The notes: generated by a model not told the origin, from the sequence alone. Positions 1 to 9,177 are shown, counted from the first letter of the stretch. The stretch: 64,000 nt of DNA from Mycolicibacterium sp. CBMA 247 (GCF_009729095.1 NZ_VTGX01000004.1:62001-126000), one strand, 5' to 3'. Numbers and translations are program-made.

Positions 1-1825
1 CCGTGGTGAGCTTCTCGCGCAACACGCTCACGCGGGTCGACTTCTCCGACAGCCGCTGGGCCGCCGCGGCAATCACCTTGCGGCTGGTCTCACTGTCGGC
101 AACCGCCTGGCGGTGCACCCCAACCGCAGAGTCCAGTTCGGTTCGGGCGGTGGCGGTATCGGCGGGGCCGGCGAGCTCGAACAGGCCTGCCGCATCGGGC
201 TGGCCGGCACGCAATTGCGCCAGACGTGATCGCAGATCGGCCAGCCGGTCCTCGCCGGTGAGAGCCTCGACGGTGGCGCGCAACCGACCTCGGCTGCCGA
301 TCAGTTCCCGGCGACTGCAGTCGAGGGCACGTGCGGCATCCACGTCGTCAACCCCGGCCCCTGCCAGGGCGGCGGTCAGCGAGGTCTGCGCCGCGTCGAG
401 ACGGGCCTGGGTCTGCGCGGCTGGCGTTCCCGGCACCACGCGCACCGTGAGTACCCCGGGCACGTCGATCTCGGTGTCCGCGGTGGTGTTGACCGACCAC
501 TGCCGGCCTGCCTCGAGGGCAACCTGGGTCTCGTCCACCCGGACATCGAGATCGTCGACGGCCACGAGTTCGATTCGCGCCGAGGCGAGTTCGGCCTGCC
601 CGGCGGCGCGTTCCACCGCGACGGCGGCCGCCTCGATGGCCCGCATCCCGGCATCGTCGATGGTGATGCCGGCGAGTTCGCGGTTGACCCGGTCGAGCTC
701 GCGCACCGCGGCGTCGATCTTGCTCAGCCGGGTGGCCAGCCGGTCGGCCTCCTCACGGTCGGTCATCCGGGCCAGCGTGGCACGGGCCGCCTCCACCCGA
801 GCCGCGTGCTGGTCGGCGGCAACCCGAGCCTGTTCGGCTGCGGCCTCGGCGGCCTCGTGAACCTCACGCGCCGTGGTGGTTTCACCGTCGGCCACGCTCA
901 GCGCGGCCTGCAGCTCGGTGATCGTGGCGGCCCGCTCGTCGAGCTCGGCCCGCAGCCTCCGGCGTTCGGTGAGCGCGGCGGCCGATGCGGCCTGAGCGAC
1001 CCGGGCCGCCTCGGCCACCACCTCGGCCTCCTTGAGCCGCTGCACCAGCGCCGCGACGGCTTCGGCAGCCGTGCGGGCCGCGGCAAGTCCGGCCTGGGCC
1101 TGTTCGCGTTCGCCGGCCAGGCCGGTGACCTCGACGCTGAGTTCGGCGTGCCGGCGCACCGCGTCATCGACCTCGGCTACCGCGGCTGCGCACCGCGCCA
1201 CCGTGTCGTCGGCGGCTGCGAGCCGCTTGGTCACTGCGGCCCACTCGCCGGTAGGCCGGCCGGTGGCGGTGAAGTACCGCAGATACTCGGCGTCGATCCG
1301 CTCGATCAGCAGCGGCTCGTCGCCGGAGAGCGCGACCGCCTCGCCCGCGGCCACATCCAGGGCCCTGGCCAGTGCATCCGAGCCGGACAGGTCGACCGGG
1401 GCGGTCGAGCTGGCCTGCAACACCCGCTGGGCCTGCCACAGGCTGGTGTCCACGGTCTCGCCGAGCATGGCCAGCACCCGCTCGTGCGCCTCGTCGCCGC
1501 TGAGCTGCTCACGCACCGGCGCAAGCACCGTCAGCTGGGTTTCGGCGCGCTTGTGAAACCGCTTGCGGTACGTGAATCGGTAAGGACCGGTGGAGATTTC
1601 AGCGGTCACCTCGGCGCCGACGTCGGCGTGCGTTGGCTTGACCTGCTTGACTTCCTTCTTGCCCGAGCGGTCCTTGGCCTCCAGCAGCAGATCCAGTGCC
1701 TCGATCATCGAGGACTTGCCGATCTCATTGGCACCGCTGACCACCACCACACCGTGATCGGGGAATTCGATCTCGCGGTGGGTGATGCCGCGGTAATTGG
1801 TCAACACCAGGCGGTGCAGTTTCAC
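1..1825 (-). CDS. SbcC/Rad50-like AAA ATPase, partial (3' end outside window)
   Basis: Predicted DNA-repair ATPase of the SMC/SbcC type, acting with the metallophosphoesterase encoded just upstream. The visible protein (about 608 residues) starts VKLHRLVLTNYRGITHREIE and carries a P-loop GANEIGKSS at residues 31-39, the N-terminal half-site of ABC-type SMC ATPases. The following region is Ala/Glu/Arg-rich, as expected for a coiled coil. The C-terminal half-site lies beyond base 1. The GTG start overlaps the stop of the upstream gene as GTGA, so the pair is translationally coupled. It corresponds to M. tuberculosis Rv1278 by position and N-terminal sequence (from memory). The plus strand shows long open frames across this gene, which are codon-bias shadows. 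Confidence 0.85.
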   Translation of the reverse strand, partial: MKLHRLVLTNYRGITHREIEFPDHGVVVVSGANEIGKSSMIEALDLLLEAKDRSGKKEVKQVKPTHADVGAEVTAEISTGPYRFTYRKRFHKRAETQLTVLAPVREQLSGDEAHERVLAMLGETVDTSLWQAQRVLQASSTAPVDLSGSDALARALDVAAGEAVALSGDEPLLIERIDAEYLRYFTATGRPTGEWAAVTKRLAAADDTVARCAAAVAEVDDAVRRHAELSVEVTGLAGEREQAQAGLAAARTAAEAVAALVQRLKEAEVVAEAARVAQAASAAALTERRRLRAELDERAATITELQAALSVADGETTTAREVHEAAEAAAEQARVAADQHAARVEAARATLARMTDREEADRLATRLSKIDAAVRELDRVNRELAGITIDDAGMRAIEAAAVAVERAAGQAELASARIELVAVDDLDVRVDETQVALEAGRQWSVNTTADTEIDVPGVLTVRVVPGTPAAQTQARLDAAQTSLTAALAGAGVDDVDAARALDCSRRELIGSRGRLRATVEALTGEDRLADLRSRLAQLRAGQPDAAGLFELAGPADTATARTELDSAVGVHRQAVADSETSRKVIAAAAQRLSEKSTRVSVLREKLTT

Positions 1826-2982
1826 GCCGCACTCCCCCGGTCGACCAGGCGCAGCAACAGGCCCAGCGCTGCCCGCGCGTCATCGGCCTCGGCACCTTGG
1901 GTACGGGCCGTGGCCACCAACTCGTCCACCGCGGCCGCCGCGAACCCGCCGATACCCAGGTCGTCGAACTCACCGTCGGCGGGCAGCACCGCGATCTCGG
2001 TGTGCCGCTCCCACTGGGTGAGGGCCGCGAACAACCGCGCGTACTTGTCGAGGCAGGCGTCGAGCGCGGCCTTGTCCGTCACCGTCAAGGAACCCGTCAA
2101 CGCCAGGCGCACCACGGTGCGTTCCTTGTCGGCCAACAGATCCAGATTGAGGTCCAGGTCGGCCACGTCACGGTCGGTGTCCACCTCACGACGCAGGGTG
2201 ACGAAGCGCCACCGGCCCACCCGTTCGGAATCGACCCGGACTGCACGGTGCGGATCGGTCTCGTCGATCTCGACCAGCAGCACATGCCCCGGATCGGATT
2301 CGATGTCGTCGTAGTTGGTCACCTCGGGTGAGCCCGAGTACCACACCCGGCCGGTCGACCCGACCTCCGTGCGGGAGTGCTTGTCCCCCAACGCCACATA
2401 GTGAACGGCGCCGCGCGCCAGCGCGTCCTCGACGGCGGCCAGCCGGATCAGCGAGGGCTTGTCCTTGTCCGGGTCGAGGATGTCGACCCCGCCGTGGCCC
2501 ACCACGATCCGGGTGACCCCGTCGGCGGGCAGCTCGGCCAGCACGTCACCGACGAGGTCGGAAGTGGGCGCCTTGGACCGCCACGGCGCGGCGACGATCT
2601 GCAGCCCGGGCCGTACCTCGTGCACGCCCGCGCGATCCAGGACCACGACGTTGTCCGGGCATTCGGAGGTGAACAGCGCGCTGGTGTAAACCGACGCGGC
2701 ATCGAGGGGATCATGGTTGCCCGGCAACAGATACACCGGCACCCCGATGGACCGCATGGCCTCCAGCGACAGGCTGACATCGCGCGGGGCCAACTGGTTG
2801 TGCTCGAAGACATCACCGGACACCACCACGAACTCCGCACCCGAGGCCGCGGCCACCGCGCCGAGGGCCGCGACCGCCTCCCGGCGCGACGCCGAGTACC
2901 GGGGCTGGGCCTCCCCGTCACCGGCACTGAGGAAGTGACGGGTCATGCCGAGTTGCCAGTCGGCGGTGTGCAGAAAACGCAT
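1822..2982 (-). CDS. SbcD/Mre11-like metallophosphoesterase
   Basis: Predicted calcineurin-like nuclease subunit, 386 aa, partner of the SbcC-like ATPase downstream. Motifs: HTADWQLG (residues 5-12), SGDVFEHN (GD at 56-57), GNHD (88-91) and VVGHGG. In the first motif the usual D-x-H metal pair reads D8-W9-Q10, so a canonical His ligand is replaced by Gln. I chose the ATG at 2982 because the family begins MRFLHTADW and AGAAGG lies about 10 nt upstream; the frame could extend 13 codons further. The GTGA overlap with the next gene indicates one operon. It matches Rv1277 by position (from memory). Confidence 0.9.
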   Translation of the reverse strand: MRFLHTADWQLGMTRHFLSAGDGEAQPRYSASRREAVAALGAVAAASGAEFVVVSGDVFEHNQLAPRDVSLSLEAMRSIGVPVYLLPGNHDPLDAASVYTSALFTSECPDNVVVLDRAGVHEVRPGLQIVAAPWRSKAPTSDLVGDVLAELPADGVTRIVVGHGGVDILDPDKDKPSLIRLAAVEDALARGAVHYVALGDKHSRTEVGSTGRVWYSGSPEVTNYDDIESDPGHVLLVEIDETDPHRAVRVDSERVGRWRFVTLRREVDTDRDVADLDLNLDLLADKERTVVRLALTGSLTVTDKAALDACLDKYARLFAALTQWERHTEIAVLPADGEFDDLGIGGFAAAAVDELVATARTQGAEADDARAALGLLLRLVDRGSAA

Positions 2983-3113
2983 CGGCCCCGTCCCTTCTGT
3001 GATCATTCCTCGCGGATTCAACTTCCGAGCAAAGCGAGTCTAGGACTGGGGGCCGACAAGTCCCGGGACCTGCGGCGGCATGGCCTCACCTGGTTGCCGA
3101 TACCGTATGAAGA

Positions 3114-3635
3114 ATGGCTAATCCGATTGGTCCGATCAGAACCCTGCTGCTGATGCGCCACGCCAAATCGGACTATCCCGAAGGGGTCGCCGACCACGAC
3201 CGCCCACTGGCCCCGCGCGGCATCAGGGAGGCCGCGTTGGCCGGTGACTGGATCCGGGCCAACATCGCCGCGGTGGACGCGGTGTTGTGCTCGACGGCGA
3301 CGCGGACCCGCCAGACCTTGCAGCGCACCGCCATCGAAGCACCCGTGCAGTACGCCGAGCGCATCTACGACGCCCGGCCAGGCACCGTCATCGACGAGAT
3401 CAACGGCGTGACGTCACGTTTCGGTACCGACCCGTCGACGGTGTTGGTGATCGGCCACGAGCCGGCCATGTCCGCAGTCGCACTCGGCCTGGCAGACGGC
3501 TCCAACCGGACTGCGGCGGAGAGCATTTCCCTGAAGTTCCCGACTTCGGCGATCGCCGTGCTGCGCGCCAGCGGCCCCTGGGACCAGCTCGCGCTCGGCG
3601 GCGCGACGCTGGTGCGTTTCCACGTTCCCCGCTAG
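3114..3635 (+). CDS. SixA-type phosphohistidine phosphatase (histidine phosphatase superfamily)
   Basis: Predicted cytoplasmic phosphohistidine phosphatase, 173 aa. The catalytic RHG-type motif is LLLMRHAKSD with R15-H16, H16 being the nucleophile. It is followed by DHDRPLAPRG (27-36) and a C-terminal GHEPAM motif carrying the second catalytic His, all typical of the short SixA branch. The gene is divergent from the nuclease pair and convergent with the lipoprotein gene, whose stop overlaps its own by four bases. The orthologous position in M. tuberculosis is Rv1276c (from memory). Substrate is not determinable from sequence. Confidence 0.88.
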   Translation: MANPIGPIRTLLLMRHAKSDYPEGVADHDRPLAPRGIREAALAGDWIRANIAAVDAVLCSTATRTRQTLQRTAIEAPVQYAERIYDARPGTVIDEINGVTSRFGTDPSTVLVIGHEPAMSAVALGLADGSNRTAAESISLKFPTSAIAVLRASGPWDQLALGGATLVRFHVPR

Positions 3636-4189
3636 GAGTTGGTGGCCAGCGTCAGTTCCATCAGCTTGGTCGCCATCGGGCAGGCATCGATCCCCGGTGC
3701 CTGCGGATTGACCCACCAGCCGACCACACCGGCCGCGTCACTGGCCACACCACACGCGCCATTGAGCCCGTTGGGCCTCATGATGATCGAATCGACGCCC
3801 GCGATCCGGCGCGTCTCGACCGCGTACTGCAGCTTCTCGGCTGTCTGACGTTCGTTGGCCAGGCTGCCCTGCTCGTACCAGAACCGGGTGATGTCGATCA
3901 GGCCTGCCGGATTGGCCGCCTGCCAGCGACACACCGCACCGACGAACGTGCTCTGGATGTCCAGCGGGTCGGCACCCACCGTCTTGGCCAGGATGTCCTC
4001 GGTCAGGACGTCACATTCCTTGAGCAGATTCGGGTACTGCTTCTCGGACTTGTTGTTGCTGGGGCCACCACTGGCCCCCTCCTTGGCCGCGGTGCCGTCC
4101 ACCGTGCGGGAACAGCCCGTCAGCCCGGCGAACACCGCCAGGACAGCGAGCACAGCCATCAGGCCTCTGATCCCACGACGCATCATCAT
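3632..4189 (-). CDS. lprC: Lipoprotein LprC
   Basis: Secreted lipoprotein of unknown function, 185 aa. A basic and hydrophobic signal peptide ends in a lipobox AGLTGC with the lipidated Cys at about residue 26. The mature part has two Cys-containing segments (ECDVL, VCRWQ) and resembles the DUF3558 mycobacterial lipoprotein fold. Three successive ATG codons (4189, 4186, 4183) are possible starts. The first overlaps the stop of lprB as ATGA, implying coupling, and was chosen. lprB-lprC is a tandem pair in mycobacteria (Rv1274-Rv1275, from memory). Confidence 0.82.
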   Translation of the reverse strand: MMMRRGIRGLMAVLAVLAVFAGLTGCSRTVDGTAAKEGASGGPSNNKSEKQYPNLLKECDVLTEDILAKTVGADPLDIQSTFVGAVCRWQAANPAGLIDITRFWYEQGSLANERQTAEKLQYAVETRRIAGVDSIIMRPNGLNGACGVASDAAGVVGWWVNPQAPGIDACPMATKLMELTLATNS

Positions 4190-4758
4190 TTGGAATTCAC
4201 AATCGACTGGCGGGCCAGCTCCTTGGCCACCCCGCACGGATCGGGATAGGGCTTCTGGTCGAAGTTCACGGACCATTCGATGAAATCGTCGTCGAACTGG
4301 ATGCCGATCTCACACAGGTTCACATCGCCGGCCTTGAGGGGATTCTCCCCGACCGCGATGAAGCCGCCGTGCCCCTCGATGTTGACGTCCTCCACGCTGG
4401 TCCGCGACAGTTCCTCGGTCTTGCGTTCCCGGCCGATCGGGCTGCCCCGGAACCAGGTGAACGATATGTGCGGCCCCAGGATGCTCCCGCCCTGCAGCCA
4501 CTGACAGCCCGAGGAATTGGTCGCCGTGTTGACCAGACCCTGCACTTGGGTCAACTCGGTAACCGTCTGATCGGTCACGCCGCCGCAGTGCGGAAAGTGT
4601 GGGCCGTGCTTGCCCGCACCAGCGGCACTCGGCGCCTCGGTCTGCGGGGCTTCAGGGGACGCCGGCCCATCGGACGAGCACCCAGCGAACACCGGAACCG
4701 TTGCGGCAGCCAGGACCGCCAAAGCTCTGGCACTGCGGAATCGTGGCATGGCGGCCAT
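4186..4758 (-). CDS. lprB: Lipoprotein LprB
   Basis: Secreted lipoprotein, 190 aa, paralogous in style to the downstream LprC (DUF3558-like). The signal peptide MAAMPRFRSARALAVLAAAT ends in the lipobox VFAGC with Cys at about residue 27. An Ala/Pro/Gly-rich tether follows, then a folded part with conserved Cys (HCGGVT, GCQWLQG, DPCGVA). The reading frame stays open far upstream into the ABC transporter gene on the other strand, but only this start yields a signal peptide. ATG 4749 is an alternative. Divergent from the exporter genes. Confidence 0.82.
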   Translation of the reverse strand: MAAMPRFRSARALAVLAAATVPVFAGCSSDGPASPEAPQTEAPSAAGAGKHGPHFPHCGGVTDQTVTELTQVQGLVNTATNSSGCQWLQGGSILGPHISFTWFRGSPIGRERKTEELSRTSVEDVNIEGHGGFIAVGENPLKAGDVNLCEIGIQFDDDFIEWSVNFDQKPYPDPCGVAKELARQSIVNSK

Positions 4759-4897
4759 GCGGACAGTCACGCCATGCACTGTAGCGGCAGCACCCGATCC
4801 CAACCACCGACATGCCGACTGACCTGGACTTTCATCAAGCCGGACACGGCGGCGGCTGGACACGAACGACACCGGGGCGGTGTGCAAGAGTAGCCAG

Positions 4898-6643
4898 ATG
4901 CTCTGGGCGCTGCTGCGACAGTACGTGCGGCCGTACCGGCGGCTGCTCGCGGTCGTCGCGGCGCTGCAGGTGATCAGCACCCTGGCCTCGCTGTACCTGC
5001 CGACGGTCAACGCGGCGATCATCGACGACGGGGTGGCCAAGGGCGACACCCAACGGATCGTCGAACTCGGCGGGGTGATGCTCGGTGTCACCGGTCTGCA
5101 GGTGGCATGCGCCATCGGCGCGGTTTTCTTCGGATCGCGCGCGGCCATGAGCTTCGGCCGCGACCTACGCTCCGCGATCTTCCACCACGTCACCGCCTTC
5201 TCGGCCGAGGAGACCGCCCGGTTCGGCGCTCCGTCGCTGCTGACCCGCACCACCAACGACGTCGGTCAGATCCAGCAACTGCTGCAGATGACCGCCACCA
5301 TCCTGATCACCGCCCCGATCATGTCGATCGGCGGAATCTTCATGGCACTGCACCAGGACGCCGGGCTGTCCTGGTTGCTGCTGGTCAGTGTGCCGGTGCT
5401 GGCGCTCACCAACTACTGGATCATCACCCACCTGATGCCGATCTTCCGTCGCATGCAACGTCTGATCGACGGGATCAACCGGGTGATGCGCGATCAACTG
5501 TCCGGCATCCGGGTGATCCGGGCGTTCGCCCGCGAACCCGTCGAACAACGACGGTTCGCCGAGGCCAGCGAGTCCCTGTCGGCCACGGCGCTGGAAGCCG
5601 GGCAGTGGCAGGCGCTCATGCTTCCGGCCACCACCTTGGTGATCAACATCTCCAGCGTCGCGCTGATCTGGTTCGGCGGGCTGCGCATCGACGCCGGCCA
5701 CATGCAGGTGGGCTCGCTGATCGCATTCCTGGCCTACTTCATGCAGATTCTGATGGCCGTGTTGATGGCGACGGTCCTGGCGGTGATGTTTCCGCGCGCA
5801 TCGGTGTGCGCCGAGCGCGTCACCGGCGTGCTGGCCACCCAGCCCCAGATCACCAGCCCCGATGATCCGGTGCGGCCGCCGACCCTCACCGGCGAGATCG
5901 TCTTCGACGACGCGTCGTTCAGCTACCCGGGTGCCGATCGCCCGGTGCTGCAGCAGGTCTCGTTGCGCGTCGGGCGCGGGACCACCACGGCGGTGGTGGG
6001 GTCCACCGGCTCGGGAAAGTCCACCCTGCTCGCCATGATCTGCCGGTTCTACGACGTCACCGCGGGCTCGGTACGCATCGACGGCGTCGATGTCCGCGAT
6101 CTCGACCTCGAACAGCTGTGGTCGGCCATCGGCCTGGTGCCCCAGCGCGGCTACCTGTTCTCCGGATCCATCGCCGAGAACCTGCGTTACGGCGCTGCGC
6201 CGGGACAGGTCCTCACCGACGAACAGATGTGGGCGGCGTTGAGGATCGCGGCCGCCGACGACTTCGTGCGGGCCCACCCCGACGGACTGGACCGCCCGGT
6301 GGCCCAGGGCGGCATCAATTTCTCCGGCGGACAGCGGCAACGGCTCGCGATCGCCCGTGCGGTGATCCGCAGGCCTGCGGTCTACCTGTTCGACGACGCG
6401 TTGTCGGCACTCGATGTGCACACCGATGCCCGGGTGCGCGCTGCCCTGCGTGAGGTGTCGGCCGACGCCACCGTGGTGATCGTGTCGCAACGGATCTCGA
6501 CCGTGATCGAGGCCGACCAGGTGGTCGTGGTCGAGGACGGCCGCATCGTCGGCATCGGCACCCATGAGGCGCTGCTCGCCGACTGCCCCACCTATGCCGA
6601 GTTCGCCGCGTCGCAGGCGATCACCGCCGGGGATCCGCGATGA
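4898..6643 (+). CDS. ABC exporter half-transporter with degenerate catalytic residues
   Basis: Membrane-fused ABC exporter subunit, 581 aa: an N-terminal six-helix transmembrane domain (about 1-310), then a nucleotide-binding domain. Walker A is GSTGSGKST (368-376) and the signature FSGGQRQRL is canonical. The Walker B end reads VYLFDDAL, with Asp where the catalytic Glu is expected, and the switch region reads VSQRIST, with Gln where His is expected. This marks it as the degenerate-site partner of a heterodimer with the next gene, which it overlaps by ATGA. The start is ATG 4898, matching the family N-terminus MLWALLRQYVRPYRR. Corresponds to Rv1273c (from memory). Substrate unknown. Confidence 0.9.
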   Translation: MLWALLRQYVRPYRRLLAVVAALQVISTLASLYLPTVNAAIIDDGVAKGDTQRIVELGGVMLGVTGLQVACAIGAVFFGSRAAMSFGRDLRSAIFHHVTAFSAEETARFGAPSLLTRTTNDVGQIQQLLQMTATILITAPIMSIGGIFMALHQDAGLSWLLLVSVPVLALTNYWIITHLMPIFRRMQRLIDGINRVMRDQLSGIRVIRAFAREPVEQRRFAEASESLSATALEAGQWQALMLPATTLVINISSVALIWFGGLRIDAGHMQVGSLIAFLAYFMQILMAVLMATVLAVMFPRASVCAERVTGVLATQPQITSPDDPVRPPTLTGEIVFDDASFSYPGADRPVLQQVSLRVGRGTTTAVVGSTGSGKSTLLAMICRFYDVTAGSVRIDGVDVRDLDLEQLWSAIGLVPQRGYLFSGSIAENLRYGAAPGQVLTDEQMWAALRIAAADDFVRAHPDGLDRPVAQGGINFSGGQRQRLAIARAVIRRPAVYLFDDALSALDVHTDARVRAALREVSADATVVIVSQRISTVIEADQVVVVEDGRIVGIGTHEALLADCPTYAEFAASQAITAGDPR

Positions 6644-8532
6644 CCGGGGCGGTGCTGCGCCGCAGCGGTACACCCGCCGCGCCGGTCGAGCGCACCCGAG
6701 ACTTCCGCGGTTCGGCCCTGCGCCTGCTCAAACGCCTGGTGCCACAGCGCGGCCTGGCGATCTCGGTAGTGCTGCTCGGCGTGGCTGGTATCGCGATCGG
6801 GGTGATCGGCCCGCGGATTCTCGGCCATGCCACCGACCTGCTGTTCAACGGTGTGATCGGGCGCGAACTGCCCGCGGGTCTGACCAAGGAGCAGGCCATC
6901 GCGGCAGCCCGGGCCCGCGGCGACACCACGTTCGCGGACCTATTGTCGGGGATGAACGTGATCCCCGGTCACGGTGTGGATTTCGCGGCGGTGGCCCGCA
7001 CCCTGGCCCTGGCACTGGGCTTGTATCTGGTTGCCGCGGTGCTGGTGTGGCTGCAGGCCCGGTTGCTCAACGTGACCGTGCAGCGCACCATGGTGGCGCT
7101 GCGGGCCGAGGTCGAGGACAAAATTCACCGACTTCCGCTGTCCTACTTCGATTCCCGCCAGCGCGGCGAGGTGCTCAGCCGGGTCACCAACGACATCGAC
7201 AACGTGCAGACCTCGGTGTCCATGACCATCAGCCAGCTGCTGACCGCGGTGCTCACCGTGTTCGCCGTCCTGGTGATGATGCTGACCATCTCACCGCTGC
7301 TGGCGCTGCTGACGGTCATCACGGTGCCCCTTTCGCTGTGGGTGACCCGCTGGATCACCCGTCGCTCGCAGCCACTGTTCGTGGCGCAGTGGCGTAACAC
7401 CGGGCGGCTGGCGGCCCACATCGAGGAGACCTACAGCGGCTTCACCATCGTCAAGACGTTCGGGCACCGGGAGGCCGCGCAGCGGCGCTTCGACGAGCTC
7501 AACGACGAGGTCTACCGGTCCAGCATCGGGGCGCAGTTCTTCTCGGGACTGGTCGGCCCGTCGACGATGTTCATCGGCAACCTGAGCTATGTGGCCGTCG
7601 CGGTGGTGGGCGGCCTGCAGGTGGCCACCGGGCAGATCACCCTGGGCAGCATCCAGGCCTTCATCCAGTACGTGCGGCAGTTCAACCAGCCGCTCACCCA
7701 GGTGGCCGGGATGTACAACACGCTGCAGTCCGGGATCGCCAGCGCCGAACGTGTTTTCGAGCTGCTCGACGCCGACGAGCAGTCCCCCGAGCCGGCCGCC
7801 ACGCTGGAGAACCGCGGCGGCCGGGTCGAATTCGACCGGGTGAGCTTCGGCTACCTCCCGGATACCCGGGTGATCGAGGATCTGTCACTGGTGGCCGAAC
7901 CGGGCCGCACCGTGGCGATCGTCGGCCCCACCGGCGCAGGCAAGACCACGTGCGTGAACCTGCTGATGCGGTTCTACGACGTCGACTCGGGCCGGATCCT
8001 GATCGACGGAGTGGACATCTCGACGGTGAGCCGGCAATCGCTGCGGTCCTCGATCGGCATGGTGCTGCAGGACACCTGGCTGTTCGGCGGCACCATCTAC
8101 GACAACATCGCCTACGGCCGGCCGACGGCTGGCGAGGACGAGGTGATCGAGGCGGCCAGGGCGGCCTACGTGGACCGGTTCGTGCACACCCTGCCGAACG
8201 GGTACGCCACCCGGGTCGATGACGACGGCGGCGCCATCAGCGCCGGCGAGAAGCAGTTGATCACGATTGCCCGCGCGGTGCTGGCACGGCCCCGCGTACT
8301 GGTGCTCGACGAGGCCACCAGCGCGGTGGACACCCGCACCGAACTGCTGATCCAGCACGCGATGGCCGAGTTGCGCCGCGACCGGACGAGTTTCATCATC
8401 GCCCACCGGCTTTCGACCATCCGGGATGCCGACCTGATCCTGGTGATGGACGCCGGCCGGATCATCGAACGCGGCTCCCATGAGGAGCTCATGTCGCGGC
8501 ACGGCCGGTACTGGGAAATGACGCAGGTTTAG
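6640..8532 (+). CDS. ABC exporter half-transporter with consensus catalytic residues
   Basis: Second subunit of the heterodimeric ABC exporter, 630 aa. It has a longer N-terminus and an extracellular insert between the first two helices (around residues 68-115), then the remaining helices and a nucleotide-binding domain. Walker A is GPTGAGKTT (429-437), Walker B is VLVLDEATSAVD with the catalytic Glu, and the switch is IIAHRLST. The signature is the atypical ISAGEKQL. The pair therefore has one consensus ATP site and one degenerate site. The start ATG overlaps the previous stop. Corresponds to Rv1272c (from memory). Confidence 0.9.
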   Translation: MTGAVLRRSGTPAAPVERTRDFRGSALRLLKRLVPQRGLAISVVLLGVAGIAIGVIGPRILGHATDLLFNGVIGRELPAGLTKEQAIAAARARGDTTFADLLSGMNVIPGHGVDFAAVARTLALALGLYLVAAVLVWLQARLLNVTVQRTMVALRAEVEDKIHRLPLSYFDSRQRGEVLSRVTNDIDNVQTSVSMTISQLLTAVLTVFAVLVMMLTISPLLALLTVITVPLSLWVTRWITRRSQPLFVAQWRNTGRLAAHIEETYSGFTIVKTFGHREAAQRRFDELNDEVYRSSIGAQFFSGLVGPSTMFIGNLSYVAVAVVGGLQVATGQITLGSIQAFIQYVRQFNQPLTQVAGMYNTLQSGIASAERVFELLDADEQSPEPAATLENRGGRVEFDRVSFGYLPDTRVIEDLSLVAEPGRTVAIVGPTGAGKTTCVNLLMRFYDVDSGRILIDGVDISTVSRQSLRSSIGMVLQDTWLFGGTIYDNIAYGRPTAGEDEVIEAARAAYVDRFVHTLPNGYATRVDDDGGAISAGEKQLITIARAVLARPRVLVLDEATSAVDTRTELLIQHAMAELRRDRTSFIIAHRLSTIRDADLILVMDAGRIIERGSHEELMSRHGRYWEMTQV

Positions 8533-8552
8533 GCCCACTCAGCCCGCCGACA

Positions 8553-8599
8553 CTACGGTTTTTGGCGCGAAATCACCGAAATTGCGCGATAAACCGTAG
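8553..8599. terminator. Imperfect inverted repeat between convergent genes
   Basis: CTACGGTTT (8553-8561) is mirrored by AAACCGTAG (8591-8599). The inner parts also pair partly through GCGC on both sides, and ACTC and GCC blocks continue the symmetry outward. It sits between two convergent genes and has short T-runs on either side, so a bidirectional terminator is the simplest reading. A dispersed repeat is the alternative. Confidence 0.5.
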
Positions 8600-8628
8600 T
8601 CTGGGCGAGTTTTTGGTGGCGGCGCGGT

Positions 8629-9162
8629 CTAGGCGTCGGGACCTTCGGCACGCAGATCGTCGACCGCCTCCATGGCGTCGCGCAGCTTGCCCAGCCAATC
8701 CTCGGTGTGCTGGCCGACCAGGCGCACCGACCAGGCCAGCGCATCGGAGCGGGACCGTGCCACGCCCGCGTCGACCAGGGTGTCGAGCACCTGGCGTTCG
8801 GGCTGCTTGAGCCGGGTCATCACCGGTACGGCGATGTGCGTGAACAGGATTCGCTCGGCCGGCTCCCCTTCACCTGTGCTGATTTCGACACCCCAGGAGA
8901 CCTTACGGTCGAAGCGGCCCTGGGCCTCGTCGGCGATGTGCATGCGCTCGCCGCGCGTCTCCTCCCGGAACCGCGAGGCTCGCCCGGAGGCTCTGGCCTT
9001 GGTCTCGGCATCTTCGGGGTCGGGGAGCCTGCCGATGACGGTGATCTCTTCACGGTCGACGACCACAGTCGGATCGCCGGTGAACCAGGTGTCCGGCAGT
9101 CGGCCGGCGAACCATTCGGCGGCGTCGTCCGCGGAACGGCGGTGATGTTGATGTTGTCTCAT
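8629..9162 (-). CDS. Conserved hypothetical protein
   Basis: Soluble 177-aa protein without a signal peptide or membrane segment; family not recognised. The first half contains a beta-rich segment (PTVVVDREEITVIGRLPDPE), and a charged Arg/Glu helix (about 66-85) follows. The C-terminal third is helical (RQVLDTLVDAGVARSRSDAL), resembling short helical modules common in actinobacterial hypothetical proteins. Two tandem TGTAATCA repeats lie immediately before the ATG. It converges with the exporter genes. No function can be assigned. Confidence 0.7.
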   Translation of the reverse strand: MRQHQHHRRSADDAAEWFAGRLPDTWFTGDPTVVVDREEITVIGRLPDPEDAETKARASGRASRFREETRGERMHIADEAQGRFDRKVSWGVEISTGEGEPAERILFTHIAVPVMTRLKQPERQVLDTLVDAGVARSRSDALAWSVRLVGQHTEDWLGKLRDAMEAVDDLRAEGPDA

Positions 9163-9177
9163 GATTACATGATTACA
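9162..9177 (-). promoter_or_regulatory. Tandem TGTAATCA repeat upstream of hypothetical gene
   Basis: On the gene's strand two perfect 8-bp copies of TGTAATCA abut directly, ending at the start codon, with a third related half TGTAACGG further upstream. The A/T content is unusual for this genome. It could be a protein-binding site or part of a leaderless promoter. Confidence 0.3.

Noticed and set aside
806..2314. Long plus-strand open frame opposite the SbcC/SbcD genes
   Set aside because: Mirror of high-GC minus-strand genes with clear motifs; its translation is low-complexity and has no domain.
5165..6673. 502-codon minus-strand frame over the ABC exporter
   Set aside because: Shadow of the exporter gene; no recognisable family.
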